Assembly: GCF_002813325.1 (NCBI RefSeq)
Contig: NZ_PHUG01000001.1
Coordinates: 5,208,001-5,272,000 of the forward strand
Length of the DNA stretch: 64,000 nt
From: Janthinobacterium sp. 64
Lineage (GTDB): Bacteria > Pseudomonadota > Gammaproteobacteria > Burkholderiales > Burkholderiaceae_D
Direction of reading: 5' to 3'
Shown piece by piece: positions 53,797 through 62,493 of the stretch. A model generated the notes under the pieces. That model had not been told where the DNA came from. It searched no databases and worked only from the letters and a program-made list of their open reading frames with translations. Both the position numbers and the translations under genes were made by a program. The first letter of the stretch is position 1, and each line of letters opens with the position of its first letter.

Positions 53797-54114
53797 TTAT
53801 TGCACGACGTGCTTGGTGGTTTGCGCAACATCAAAGTCCGCTTCCGTTTGCGGGATCAGGCCAGCCTTGCGGGCGGCGTAGAACTCGGCCATGACTTGTT
53901 CGCGCGTCACCTTGCTGGCGGCGGTAGCCGGCATTTTCGGGTAGTCGACTTCGCTGGTGGCGATTTCGCCGGCATTGCGGGCGCGGATGTATTCGGCTGT
54001 GACTTGCTCGCGCGTCAATTGCTGGCCCGTGGTGGCAGGCGCGGCGCTTTGGGCAAAAGCCGACGTGGCGGTGGTGATGGCAAACAATGCTGCGATGAGT
54101 GATCTGGCTTGCAT
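53797..54114 (-). CDS. DUF4148 exported protein
   Basis: A 105-residue protein from ATG 54114. A signal peptide (ARSLIAALFAITTATSAFA) precedes two copies of a short motif: LTREQVTAEYIRARNAGEI and VTREQVMAEFYAARKAGLI, each followed by an acidic turn. This duplicated L/VTR-QV-AE pattern is the DUF4148 repeat common in Burkholderiales; function unknown. The 284-bp gap upstream is relatively AT-rich just before the start and has no gene I can support. Confidence 0.8.
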   Translation of the reverse strand: MQARSLIAALFAITTATSAFAQSAAPATTGQQLTREQVTAEYIRARNAGEIATSEVDYPKMPATAASKVTREQVMAEFYAARKAGLIPQTEADFDVAQTTKHVVQ

Positions 54115-54398
54115 GATAAGACTCCAAAATGTGCTTGATGGCTGGGTGGATGGGCCGGCTCGCCACGTACCGGTCGGTTCGGCGGCATGGCGCTGGTGGG
54201 CGCCGTGCCGCCGATGAAGCAATTTCTGGATGAGAAGATGCTTACTTGAATTAACTATAGCAATGAATAGTACATTTGTGAAGTAATTTTTGAAAATAGT
54301 TGTGCGATGCCGCATTTCCCCTTGGTAGTGCCGTGCAGGCGTGCGCCGCTGGCCAGGGCAGGGGAGTAAGCTGGTTTTTTGATCAATGGGAGTCAGCC

Positions 54399-54704
54399 AT
54401 GAGCAGCAGCACACTCGATCCGGACAATTTGCCCGTCATCCCCGACCGCGTGCTGGGCAGCGGGCATGGCAAGGGCGCGCTGGGGCCCAGCGACAGCTCC
54501 GACAGCGGCAGCGACATGCAGGGCGTGCCGGGCCAGGACCCGGAAGAGCTCGACAACGACAGCGATGCGGCCGGCACGGGCGAGCGGGCCGGCGTGGAGC
54601 CGCGCAATACGGCGCCCGATGGCGGCGACATCGACGTCGATCATGTGGAAACCCTGGCGCCCGTGCGGCCGGCAAAGGAAGGTGGTGGCGAATCGCCCCC
54701 ATGA
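54399..54704 (+). CDS. Acidic low-complexity hypothetical protein
   Basis: A 101-residue, very acidic and probably disordered protein; ATG 54399 follows GGGAG (54388-54392). It is rich in Asp, Ser, Gly and Pro (PSDSSDSGSDMQGVPGQDPEELDNDSDAAG) with no hydrophobic core. The good ribosome binding site supports a real gene. I do not recognise a family. Confidence 0.55.
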   Translation: MSSSTLDPDNLPVIPDRVLGSGHGKGALGPSDSSDSGSDMQGVPGQDPEELDNDSDAAGTGERAGVEPRNTAPDGGDIDVDHVETLAPVRPAKEGGGESPP

Positions 54705-54800
54705 ATTACTGCCTCGCCTGCGCCATCAGCGTAAAATGCAGGCAAGGCGGCGTGCGCGCCGCCATGGCCAGCCGGCCGGCACAGGATAGGATGTCAGAGG

Positions 54801-55118
54801 ATGCAAACGCAGATGTCGCAAGAGAAAGAAAAAGGCTTGATGTCGATGTACCGCGAGACGCGGCCACGCGAGTTTTTTGGCGAAAAAAGTAACACCAATC
54901 ACCTGGCCTGGAGCGTGCTGGTGGTGTTGCTGGCGCTGGTGTTCTGGCTCGTCGTGGCCCTGGCGGCGGCGGAAAACCAGCGCTATGCCCTGGAAACGAA
55001 GGCGTGCCAGGATCATGTGTTTCCTGCGGAGATCGACACGTCTTGCCTGAAGCAGGTCAGGTCGCGCGATCACTGGTGGCAGCACGTGGGCCACGCGCTG
55101 GTGCGCATGGGCGCCTGA
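54801..55118 (+). CDS. Small single-pass membrane protein, paralogue of 45617-45841
   Basis: Up to 105 residues; starts at 54801, 54813 or 54840 are possible, and the last has the best-placed AAGG. A cytoplasmic N-terminus is followed by one helix (SVLVVLLALVFWLVVALAAA), then ENQRYALETKACQDHVFPAEIDTSCLKQVRSRDHWWQHVGHALV. The segment after the helix matches the small protein downstream of dsbA, with both cysteines kept. Function unknown. Confidence 0.65.
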   Translation: MQTQMSQEKEKGLMSMYRETRPREFFGEKSNTNHLAWSVLVVLLALVFWLVVALAAAENQRYALETKACQDHVFPAEIDTSCLKQVRSRDHWWQHVGHALVRMGA

Positions 55119-55218
55119 GCATGGCGCAAGCTGGCTGAATAACCTGGCTGACCCTGCGGCGGCAAGTGCCGCTGCGGTGATGGGTGACGGGGGATACAGC
55201 GATAGTGCGGGAGGCATC

Positions 55219-55707
55219 ATGCCACGCGATCACTCGCGCGAGCAGCCGCAATGGCTGCTGGCGCGCCACAGTGCCTTGACGGCGCGCCAGTTGCTGCGCG
55301 CCTATGGCTTGCTATGCCTGTTTTCCCTGACGATTGCCGCCGCCTTTGCGCTGCGCGGCATCTGGACCATTCCCATCTTTTCGTTCGCCGAACTGGGCCT
55401 GGTGGCCATCGCCTTGCTGCATTACCTGCGCCATGCGCGCGACTATGAGCACATCGCCTTGCGCGACGGCGAGCTGGTCATTGAACAGGTCAGTGCCGGC
55501 CACTGCCGGCGCCACCACTTTTCGCCGTGGCGCACGCGCATCGCTATGCCGCAAGGGCCGCGCCAATTGATACACATCAACGATACCGGAGCTGGCGGCG
55601 CGCAGGTGCAAGTGGGCGTGTACGCCACGCCTGAGCGGCGCCGGCAGGTGGCGCAGGAACTGCTGGCCCTGCTGCCACCGCCAATGTCGCCGCCAGCGCC
55701 ACCGTGA
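55219..55707 (+). CDS. DUF2244 membrane protein
   Basis: A 162-residue protein from ATG 55219, which follows GGGAGG (55209-55214). Two adjacent membrane helices (about residues 29-49 and 53-71) are followed by a soluble domain with YEHIALRDGELVIEQVSAGH and RRHHFSPWRTRIAM, the DUF2244 pattern found beside cytochrome oxidase genes in many proteobacteria. No such genes are here. Function unknown. Confidence 0.75.
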   Translation: MPRDHSREQPQWLLARHSALTARQLLRAYGLLCLFSLTIAAAFALRGIWTIPIFSFAELGLVAIALLHYLRHARDYEHIALRDGELVIEQVSAGHCRRHHFSPWRTRIAMPQGPRQLIHINDTGAGGAQVQVGVYATPERRRQVAQELLALLPPPMSPPAPP

Positions 55708-55712
55708 ATGCC

Positions 55713-56753
55713 TTACACGGCCCGCGACGGACCTTCCCACAGATTGATATGGCCTTCGCGCGCCTGCACGTCGATGGCGGCCAGCTCGTCGGCCGTGAAC
55801 GACAACTGCTGCAGCGCGGCCACGTTTTCGCGGATTTGCGCGCTGCTGCTGGCACCGATCAGGGTCGACGTGACGCGGGGATCGCGCAGTACCCAGGCCA
55901 GCGCCATCTGCGCCAGGGTTTGCCCCCGCTGCGCGGCGATCTGGTTCAGTGCGCGCACGCGGGCCAGGTTTTCCGCGCTCAGGTGCTGTTGCGTCAGCGA
56001 GCCGCCGCCGGGCCGGTTGACGCGCGCATCCTGCGGCACGCCGTCCAGGTATTTGTCGCTGAGCAGCCCCTGCGCCAGCGCCGTGAACGTGATGCAGCCC
56101 ATGCCTTGCTCTTGCAGGGTGTCGAGCAAGCCGTCTTCCTCGATCCAGCGGTTGAGCATGTTGTAGGCCGGCTGGTGGATCAGACACGGCACTTTCCATT
56201 CTTTCAGCAGGGCGGCCGCCTCGGCCGTTTTTTGCGGCGAATACGACGACAGGCCCACATACAGCGCCTTGCCTTGCTGCACGGCGGTGGCCAGCGCGCC
56301 CATGGTTTCTTCCAGCGGCGTGTCGGCGTCGTAGCGGTGCGAGTAAAAGATGTCGACGTAATCGAGGCCCAGGCGCTGCAAGCTCTGGTCCAGGCTGGCC
56401 AGCACGTATTTGCGCGACCCGCCGCCCTGGCCGTACGGACCGGGCCACATGTCCCAGCCCGCCTTGGTGGAAATGATCAGTTCATCGCGGTACGGCAGAA
56501 AATCGTCGCGCAGCAGCTTGCCGAAATTGCTTTCCGCGCTGCCATACGGCGGGCCGTAGTTGTTCGCCAGGTCGAAATGCGTGATGCCCAGGTCAAACGC
56601 TGTGCGCAGCATGTCGCGCTGCGATGCCAGATTATTGCTGTCGCCAAAGTTATGCCACAGCCCCAGGGACAGCAGCGGCAGTTTCAACCCGCTGCGCCCG
56701 CAAGTGCGGTATGGCATGCTGTCGTAGCGGTTCTCGGCGGCGTGGTAGGTCAT
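55713..56753 (-). CDS. gpr: Aldo/keto reductase, YghZ (L-glyceraldehyde 3-phosphate reductase) type
   Basis: A 346-residue protein closely following E. coli YghZ: LSLGLWHNFGD, GITHFDLANNYGPPYGSAE with the catalytic tyrosine, ELIISTKAGWDMWPGPYGQGG, VDIFYSHRYD and RVTSTLIGASS. YghZ reduces L-glyceraldehyde 3-phosphate and detoxifies methylglyoxal with NADPH. Length matches exactly. Convergent with the DUF2244 gene. Confidence 0.92.
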   Translation of the reverse strand: MTYHAAENRYDSMPYRTCGRSGLKLPLLSLGLWHNFGDSNNLASQRDMLRTAFDLGITHFDLANNYGPPYGSAESNFGKLLRDDFLPYRDELIISTKAGWDMWPGPYGQGGGSRKYVLASLDQSLQRLGLDYVDIFYSHRYDADTPLEETMGALATAVQQGKALYVGLSSYSPQKTAEAAALLKEWKVPCLIHQPAYNMLNRWIEEDGLLDTLQEQGMGCITFTALAQGLLSDKYLDGVPQDARVNRPGGGSLTQQHLSAENLARVRALNQIAAQRGQTLAQMALAWVLRDPRVTSTLIGASSSAQIRENVAALQQLSFTADELAAIDVQAREGHINLWEGPSRAV

Positions 56754-56872
56754 GGCATCTCCTTGTCAATGAATCGCCTATTTTGGCGCAAAATCAAGGT
56801 GTGCGTGCATGCGCCTTGCGCGCGACGGGCCGCGCCTTACAATGGGCGTTGAGGAATCTCCAGGGAGCGGTC

Positions 56873-58459
56873 ATGGAAATCGAATTGAAATTGCTGCTGG
56901 CGCAGGAAGATGCATGGCGTTTGCGCGCGCACCCGTTGCTGGCGCAGGCTGCGCAAGGGCCACTGGTGCTGCAGATGCACGATATCTATGTCGATACGCG
57001 CGATTTGCAGCTGTGCCGCCACCAGGCGGGCTTGCGCGTGCGCCAGGTGGACGGGCGCTGGGTGCAAACCCTGAAGGCGGGCGGCACGGTCAGCGGCGGC
57101 TTGCACAGCCGCCACGAATGGGAAGGCGAGGTGCCGGGGCCGCAGCCGGACCTCGCCGCGCTCGACGCTGCCATCGGCCGCAAGCAGCCCATCCGCGCGC
57201 TGCTGCGCCAGGATGCCATCCGCGACGCCTTGCAGCCCGTGTTTACCACGCGCATCGAGCGCACCGTCTGGCAGCTGCGCACGCCGCAGGGCGACGAGAT
57301 CGAATGCGTGCTGGACCAGGGTGTCATTGAAAGCGGTGCGGACGGTGCCGATGGTGCCATACGCAGCGTGCCCGTCAGCGAGATCGAGCTGGAGTTGAAG
57401 CAGGGGCAGGCCGCCAGCCTGTTCGATGTGGCGCTGGCGCTGCTGCAGGAGGTGCCGCTGCAGCTGGGCCACATGAGCAAGGCGGAACGCGGTTACCGCC
57501 TGGTCGCGCAGCAACCCTTGCGCGCGGTCAAGGCCCAGCCCGTGGCGCTGGACGCGGCGATGTCGGTGGAGCAAGCGTTTCTGGCCATCGCCGGCAATTG
57601 CCTGGAGCAGGTCAGCGGCAACCAGGATGGCGTGGCGGGCGGCGCGGATGTGGAGAGCGTGCACCAGATGCGCGTGGGCTTGCGGCGCCTGCGCTCGGCG
57701 CTGGGCATGTTCAAGTCCCTGCTGGTGCTGCCGGACGCCTTGAAGAGCGAACTCGACTGGTTGGGCGGCGCGCTGGGCGAGGCGCGCGACTGGGATGTGT
57801 TGGCAGGCAATACCCTGGCGCAACTCGATGGCGAGGCGCAGGCGGATGCGGCAGCGCTGGCGCAGGCAGCGCACGCGCAGGCGCGGCTCAAGCATGTAGA
57901 GGCCGCCCAGGCCGTCACCTCGGCGCGCTGCACGGCTTGCATGCTGGGCTTGCAGCGCTGGCTGCAGGCGCGCGCCTGGCGCGACAGCTGTTCCGTGCGC
58001 CAGGCGCGGCGCCTGGACGCGCCCGTTTCCCCGTTTGCCCATGCTACCGTGCGCAAGGATCAGCGCCGCCTGATGAAGCGCGGCAAGCGCCTGCTGCATG
58101 CCTCGCCGCAGCAGCGCCACCAGGTGCGCATCGCGGCCAAGAAGACGCGTTACGCGACGGAATTTTTTGCCTCGCTGTTTGCCGCGCGCGCCGTGCAACC
58201 GTATGTGGGGCGCTTGTCGGCCTTGCAGGATGAACTGGGCTGGCTCAACGATGTGCAGGTGGCCGACCGGCTGCTGCAGCAATTGCCCGATGTCCAGGCC
58301 GACCAGGCGGACCAGGTTGACCAGTCCGCCCACGACGGGCTGCGGCTGCACGCGGCCTTCATCCGTGGCTATCTGGCGGCGCGCGCGCAGGCGCAGGGCA
58401 AGGATGGCCGCATGCACAAGGCGTGGCGGCGCTTCAAGGCGGCCCGTTTGCCGGCCTGA
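56873..58459 (+). CDS. CYTH and CHAD domain protein
   Basis: A 528-residue protein from ATG 56873 (AGGGAG upstream). The N-terminal CYTH triphosphate tunnel domain begins MEIELKLLL with the ExExK motif at residues 2-6 and covers about 200 residues. The C-terminal CHAD domain (from about residue 218) is helical with conserved histidines and basic residues: VHQMRVGLRRLRSALGMF and RHQVRIAAKKTRYATEFF. CHAD domains bind polyphosphate; CYTH domains hydrolyse triphosphates including inorganic triphosphate. A role in polyphosphate metabolism is likely. Divergent from the reductase gene. Confidence 0.93.
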   Translation: MEIELKLLLAQEDAWRLRAHPLLAQAAQGPLVLQMHDIYVDTRDLQLCRHQAGLRVRQVDGRWVQTLKAGGTVSGGLHSRHEWEGEVPGPQPDLAALDAAIGRKQPIRALLRQDAIRDALQPVFTTRIERTVWQLRTPQGDEIECVLDQGVIESGADGADGAIRSVPVSEIELELKQGQAASLFDVALALLQEVPLQLGHMSKAERGYRLVAQQPLRAVKAQPVALDAAMSVEQAFLAIAGNCLEQVSGNQDGVAGGADVESVHQMRVGLRRLRSALGMFKSLLVLPDALKSELDWLGGALGEARDWDVLAGNTLAQLDGEAQADAAALAQAAHAQARLKHVEAAQAVTSARCTACMLGLQRWLQARAWRDSCSVRQARRLDAPVSPFAHATVRKDQRRLMKRGKRLLHASPQQRHQVRIAAKKTRYATEFFASLFAARAVQPYVGRLSALQDELGWLNDVQVADRLLQQLPDVQADQADQVDQSAHDGLRLHAAFIRGYLAARAQAQGKDGRMHKAWRRFKAARLPA

Positions 58460-58491
58460 GCCCGCCCCGTTTGCGCCAGCGCAGCTTCAGT

Positions 58492-58863
58492 TCACAGCTT
58501 GCTGTTCTGGCAGCCGGCACTGACGCATTCGCGCACGCGGTCTTGCAGGAATTGCGCGCGTTCGATGGTGGTCTGGGTGGCGCAATCGAGGTTGACATAG
58601 AAGCCTGACGCTTCGCGTTTGGAACAGTTCTGGTTGCGGTTGGCTATCCACGCCAGCTGGCCCGATTTGAGCTTTTGCTTGCCGCCGGCATCGAGCTGGG
58701 CGCTCAGCTTCTTGTAGTTGGCGTTGAGTTCCTTGTCCGCTTCCTGGTACACCTTGTTCAGACAATACAGACCGTCGAAGTCGTTGCGCGGCGTGTCGCA
58801 GGCCGAGTTGGCGAAGGCGGAACCGGAGGCAAGGACGAGCAATGCAAGCATGAATTTTTTCAT
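58492..58863 (-). CDS. LprI-like (DUF1311) exported protein
   Basis: A 123-residue protein with signal peptide MKKFMLALLVLASGSAFA. The mature part has five or six cysteines and a helical core LNKVYQEADKELNANYKKLSAQL, the LprI/DUF1311 signature, with CATQTTIERAQFLQDRVREC at the end. Some family members inhibit lysozyme. Function here is inferred from the family. Confidence 0.83.
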   Translation of the reverse strand: MKKFMLALLVLASGSAFANSACDTPRNDFDGLYCLNKVYQEADKELNANYKKLSAQLDAGGKQKLKSGQLAWIANRNQNCSKREASGFYVNLDCATQTTIERAQFLQDRVRECVSAGCQNSKL

Positions 58864-59002
58864 TATTTTCTTTCAGCAAGAGATGGCGGCGAGGCTGGCC
58901 GGCGAGCACGGGTGTGCACTTGCGTATTTTACAATGTCCCGCATGTGGATCTTGTTCGTTTGACCAGTGTGTGCCGCCTGCATGTACTTTCTGTCTGGAC
59001 AT

Positions 59003-59033
59003 AAAAAAAGCCCGCGCTCGCAAGCGCAGGCTT
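59003..59033 (-). terminator. Terminator of sodB
   Basis: Stem AAGCCCGCGCT/AGCGCAGGCTT with a CGC-type loop and one mismatch. The minus-strand transcript ends in a U run complementary to the A7 at 59003-59009. Confidence 0.85.
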
Positions 59034-59098
59034 CTTTCCAGGACACGTCACTGCGGCGCAGGCCGCCGATACGTCCGGTTTACGTTGTCAGGAACCGC

Positions 59099-59677
59099 TT
59101 ACGCGAAGTTCTTGGCAACGAAGTCCCAGTTGACCAGGCCCCAGAACGTTTCCACGTACTTGGCGCGCAGGTTGCGGTAGTCGATGTAGTAGGCGTGTTC
59201 CCAGACGTCGCAGGTCAGCAGCGGCTTGTCGCCGGTGGTCAGCGGGCAGCCGGCGTTCGAGGTGTTGACGATGTCGACGGAACCGTCGGCCTTTTGCACC
59301 AGCCAGGTCCAGCCCGAACCGAAGTTGCCCACGCACGACTTGGTGAATTCTTCCTTGAACTTGTCGAACGACGACCACTTGGCGTTGATCGCGTCAGCCA
59401 CGGCACCCGTAGGCGCGCCGCCGCCGGCCGGCTTCATGCCGTTCCAGTAGAAGGTGTGGTTCCATACTTGCGCTGCATTGTTGAAGATGCCGCCCGACGA
59501 TTTCTTGATGATTTCTTCCAGCGACAGGTTCTCGAACTCGGTACCCTTGATCAGGTTGTTCAAGTTGGTGACATACGCCTGGTGATGCTTGGCATAGTGG
59601 TATTCCAGGGTTTCTTTCGAAATATGCGGCGCCAGAGCGTCCATTTCATATGGCAGTGGTGGCAGAGTATGTTCCAT
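59099..59677 (-). CDS. sodB: Iron superoxide dismutase
   Basis: A 192-residue Fe/Mn SOD. Metal ligands are His27 ([11 protein letters not shown]), the histidine of [12 protein letters not shown], and Asp and His of [13 protein letters not shown]. The motif [12 protein letters not shown] and length favour the iron form. It removes superoxide in the cytoplasm. It is monocistronic with its own terminator. Confidence 0.95.
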   Translation of the reverse strand: MEHTLPPLPYEMDALAPHISKETLEYHYAKHHQAYVTNLNNLIKGTEFENLSLEEIIKKSSGGIFNNAAQVWNHTFYWNGMKPAGGGAPTGAVADAINAKWSSFDKFKEEFTKSCVGNFGSGWTWLVQKADGSVDIVNTSNAGCPLTTGDKPLLTCDVWEHAYYIDYRNLRAKYVETFWGLVNWDFVAKNFA

Positions 59678-59862
59678 GTGATGTCCCTTTATGGTGAGTG
59701 TTCGGAGTCTTCCAGCCTGTGGCCGGAGGGTTGAGCCTTGCGTGCTTGAATCAAGCATTCTTGCTGAACGAGCCACTATTGTAAAGCGGATGCGCCATTG
59801 CTGCAGATTCCCACACGCGTCGTGGATGCCGTTGGCGTAGTGATTCTCGTTCAGCGCCCGGC

Positions 59863-60882
59863 CTAGCGAATACGCCGCGTGGTTTCCCGCACGATCAGCT
59901 CCAGGGGCGGTATTGCTGCCTGCACGGCTTCGCCATTGATCAGGCCCAGCAGCGCTTGCGTGGCGATGCGGCCAATGTCGTACAGGGGCTGGTGGATGGT
60001 CGTCAGCGGCGGCGTCGTGTAGGACGAGCCGGGCAAGTCATCGAAACCGACGAGCGAGATATCGTCGGGCACGCGGATGCCCTTGCGGTACAGGCACAGG
60101 CGCACGCCGTAGGCGGACAGGTCGTTGGCGGCGAAGACGGCGCTGAATTGCTGCTGCGTATCGAACAAATGGTTCATGGCCAGCATCCCGCTTGCCTCGT
60201 GGAAATCGCCTTCCACCATCAGCTTCGGATCGATGGCGATGTCCGCTTCGCGCAGCGCGCGCTGGTAGCCCGTCAGGCGCTCGGCCGCATCCGTGTTGTT
60301 GGCGGGGCCGGCCACGAACGCGATGCGGCGGTGGCCCAGTTCCACCAGGTGGCGCACGGCCAGGTAGGCGCCGTATTCGTTGTCGAGCTTGAAGCCGATG
60401 GCGCTTTTCGTGGCCAGCAGGCGGCCCGTCGAGACGATGGGGCGCTGTTGCGAGAAATCGAGCACGCTCTCGTCCGAGATGCGTCCGGACAGCAGGATGA
60501 TGCCGTCGACTTTTCTTGCCAGTAGCAAACGGATGCGGTCGGCCTCTTCCTGCGCATTCCAGTGTCCGCTGACGATGACGGAGGCATAGCCCGTGTCTTT
60601 CAAGCCATCGTCCACGCCGCGCAGGCTTTCATCGAAGAAAGGGCTGGAAATATCCTGCACCACGATGCCGATGGTCATCGAGCGGCCCTTTTTTAAGCCC
60701 TGCGCCATCTGGTTCGGCGCGAATTTCATGTGCGCAATGGCCGCCAGCACGGCATCGCGCTTGTCGTCGGACACCCTGGCCGTGCCATTGAGGATGCGCG
60801 AGACGGTGCTGGGCGACACGCCAGCCTGGCGGGCCACGTCGAGCAGGGTGGAAGGGGGAGCAGCGTGGGCGCTATCGTTCAA
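59863..60882 (-). CDS. LacI-family transcriptional regulator of the adjacent sugar transporter
   Basis: A 339-residue repressor. The HTH is [27 protein letters not shown]; the hinge helix is [19 protein letters not shown]; the rest is a periplasmic-binding-protein-like sensor ([47 protein letters not shown]). Three TGAAAAC-type operators lie between this gene and the ABC transporter, two of them just upstream of its own start, indicating autoregulation and control of transport. Confidence 0.93.
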   Translation of the reverse strand: MNDSAHAAPPSTLLDVARQAGVSPSTVSRILNGTARVSDDKRDAVLAAIAHMKFAPNQMAQGLKKGRSMTIGIVVQDISSPFFDESLRGVDDGLKDTGYASVIVSGHWNAQEEADRIRLLLARKVDGIILLSGRISDESVLDFSQQRPIVSTGRLLATKSAIGFKLDNEYGAYLAVRHLVELGHRRIAFVAGPANNTDAAERLTGYQRALREADIAIDPKLMVEGDFHEASGMLAMNHLFDTQQQFSAVFAANDLSAYGVRLCLYRKGIRVPDDISLVGFDDLPGSSYTTPPLTTIHQPLYDIGRIATQALLGLINGEAVQAAIPPLELIVRETTRRIR

Positions 60883-60922
60883 GGTGATTCCTGGGTATCA
60901 AGATGGCTGGTTGTCAGTGCTC

Positions 60923-60936
60923 TGAAAACCTTTTCA
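60923..60936. promoter_or_regulatory. LacI-type operator 1 (TGAAAACCTTTTCA)
   Basis: A near-perfect palindrome differing from the other two at one central base, 41 bp upstream of the repressor start codon. Probably the autoregulatory site. Confidence 0.75.
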
Positions 60937-60980
60937 GTGAAAGATTACCATAAATGCCCACAGGGCCGTGGGTCGGGGCT

Positions 60981-60994
60981 TGAAAACGTTTTCA
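60981..60994. promoter_or_regulatory. LacI-type operator 2 (TGAAAACGTTTTCA)
   Basis: A perfect palindrome with the central CG step typical of LacI-family sites, identical to operator 3. Confidence 0.82.
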
Positions 60995-61107
60995 CGAAAA
61001 ACAACAGCATCTTGAAATGGCGGATTTTTTCGTCTTTTCATAGGAGAAAGCGCGCCAGGGCATGCATCTCGCCACGCTGCCCTCAATAAAAATGACAACT
61101 TTTTCGG

Positions 61108-61136
61108 TTGACTTGATTTTCTTTGCGGTGTTAAAT
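61108..61136 (+). promoter_or_regulatory. Predicted promoter of the sugar ABC operon
   Basis: TTGACT (61108-61113), a 17-bp spacer, then TTAAAT (61131-61136). Operator 3 starts 12 bp after the -10, where bound repressor would block initiation. Confidence 0.65.
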
Positions 61137-61148
61137 GGACGCATGTTG

Positions 61149-61162
61149 TGAAAACGTTTTCA
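61149..61162. promoter_or_regulatory. LacI-type operator 3 (TGAAAACGTTTTCA)
   Basis: A perfect palindrome between the predicted promoter and the start of the binding-protein gene, identical to operator 2. This is the site most likely to repress transport. Confidence 0.85.
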
Positions 61163-61196
61163 AGATAGAAGACGCTCAATAAACGGAGATGAAATA

Positions 61197-62486
61197 ATGA
61201 AGTCAAGCATCCTTGGCGCCGCCCCCCTGGCAGCGCTGACCCTGGCCGCCAGTGTGGCCGCCGCGCCCGCCGCCGTCCCGCCGGCCACCGCCCTGCCGGC
61301 GCTGGCCCCGGCGACCATCACTGTCGCCTCGTTCCCCGACCTGGACCGCGCCGTCAAGACGGCCTTGCCCCTGTGGGAAAAGCTCTACCCGCAAGTGAAG
61401 GTCAAGCTGGTCAGCCTGCAGATCGACGACCACCATAACTCGATGACGACGGCACTGGCGGCCGGCGCGCGCCTGCCCGACGTGATGGCCATCGACTTCC
61501 GCTACGTCGGCAGCTTTGCCGAATCGAAGGGCATGGAAGATCTCTTGCTGCCGCCATACGGGGCAGGGCAGTACCGCGCCCAGTTCGTGCCATTCACCTT
61601 CGTGCAGGCGACCAGTTCGCGCGGCACCCTGGGCGCCATGCCGGCCGACCTGGGACCGGGCACGCTGTTCTACCGCAAGGACTTGATGGACAAGGCGGGC
61701 ATCAAGGAAACCGACCTGACGCAATCGTGGGAGTCATATATCGCCGCCGGCAAGAAGCTCAAGGCCGCCACCGGCACCTATCTGCTGGCCGGCGCCAGCG
61801 ACCTGGCCGACATCGTCATTCGCGCCAACCTGAAAGATGGCGAAGGCATCTATTTTGGCGACAAAGGCCAGGTGCTGGTCGACTCGCCCCGCTTCGTGAA
61901 AGCCTTCGAACTGGCCAAGGCGGCCAGGGTCGCCGGCATCGATGCGCGCACCGTGGCCTGGACGGGCGAGTGGGCCGAAGGATTCAAACGCGACAAGGTG
62001 GCCAGCCAGATGATGGGTTCGTGGTTGAGCGGCCACCTGGCCAAGTGGCTGGCGCCGGCGTCTGCCGGCCAGTGGCGCGCGGCCAACCTGCCGGCCGGCG
62101 CGCTGGCGTCGTATGGCGGCTCCTTCTACGGCATCCCGAAAAAGGCGGCGAATAAAACCCAGGCCTGGGAATTCATCAAGTTCATGACCGTCAACAAGGA
62201 TATCCAGCTGCACTCGCTCAAAGAGATCGGCGCCTTCCCGGCCCTCAAGGCCGCGTATGCGGACCCGATGATGGACGAGCCGCAGCCGTATTTCGGCGGC
62301 CAGAAGACGCGTTTGCTGGCGCGCGACACGGCGGCGAAAATCCCCGTCATCCGCGTCGACAAATTCGACGCCGTGGCGCGCGACATCGTCAACATGGAAC
62401 TGGAAAGCGTGCTGGCGCAAAACAAGGATATCAAGACGGCGCTGGCCGACGCCAAGGCCCTGATCACCCACCGCGCGCGGCGCTAG
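61197..62486 (+). CDS. Sugar ABC transporter substrate-binding protein
   Basis: A 429-residue family 1 solute-binding protein; GGAG precedes ATG 61197. Signal region MKSSILGAAPLAALTLAASVAAA. Typical landmarks: LWEKLYPQVKVKLVSLQIDDHHNSMTTALAAGARLPDVMAIDF, GTLFYRKDLMDKAGI, MMGSWLSGHLAKWL and YGGSFYGIPKKAANKTQAWEFIKFMT. It captures a carbohydrate in the periplasm. The specific sugar cannot be told; there is no glycosidase in view. Confidence 0.9.
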   Translation: MKSSILGAAPLAALTLAASVAAAPAAVPPATALPALAPATITVASFPDLDRAVKTALPLWEKLYPQVKVKLVSLQIDDHHNSMTTALAAGARLPDVMAIDFRYVGSFAESKGMEDLLLPPYGAGQYRAQFVPFTFVQATSSRGTLGAMPADLGPGTLFYRKDLMDKAGIKETDLTQSWESYIAAGKKLKAATGTYLLAGASDLADIVIRANLKDGEGIYFGDKGQVLVDSPRFVKAFELAKAARVAGIDARTVAWTGEWAEGFKRDKVASQMMGSWLSGHLAKWLAPASAGQWRAANLPAGALASYGGSFYGIPKKAANKTQAWEFIKFMTVNKDIQLHSLKEIGAFPALKAAYADPMMDEPQPYFGGQKTRLLARDTAAKIPVIRVDKFDAVARDIVNMELESVLAQNKDIKTALADAKALITHRARR

Positions 62487-62493
62487 GAGCAGC

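Larger units (their letters stand above)
60883..61196. other. Divergent control region between the repressor and the ABC transporter (314 bp)
   Basis: No gene. It contains three 14-bp operators (listed separately), the transporter promoter at 61108-61136, and presumably the repressor promoter on the minus strand. Operators 2 and 3 have centres 168 bp apart, close to 16 helical turns, so DNA looping is plausible. Confidence 0.75.
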
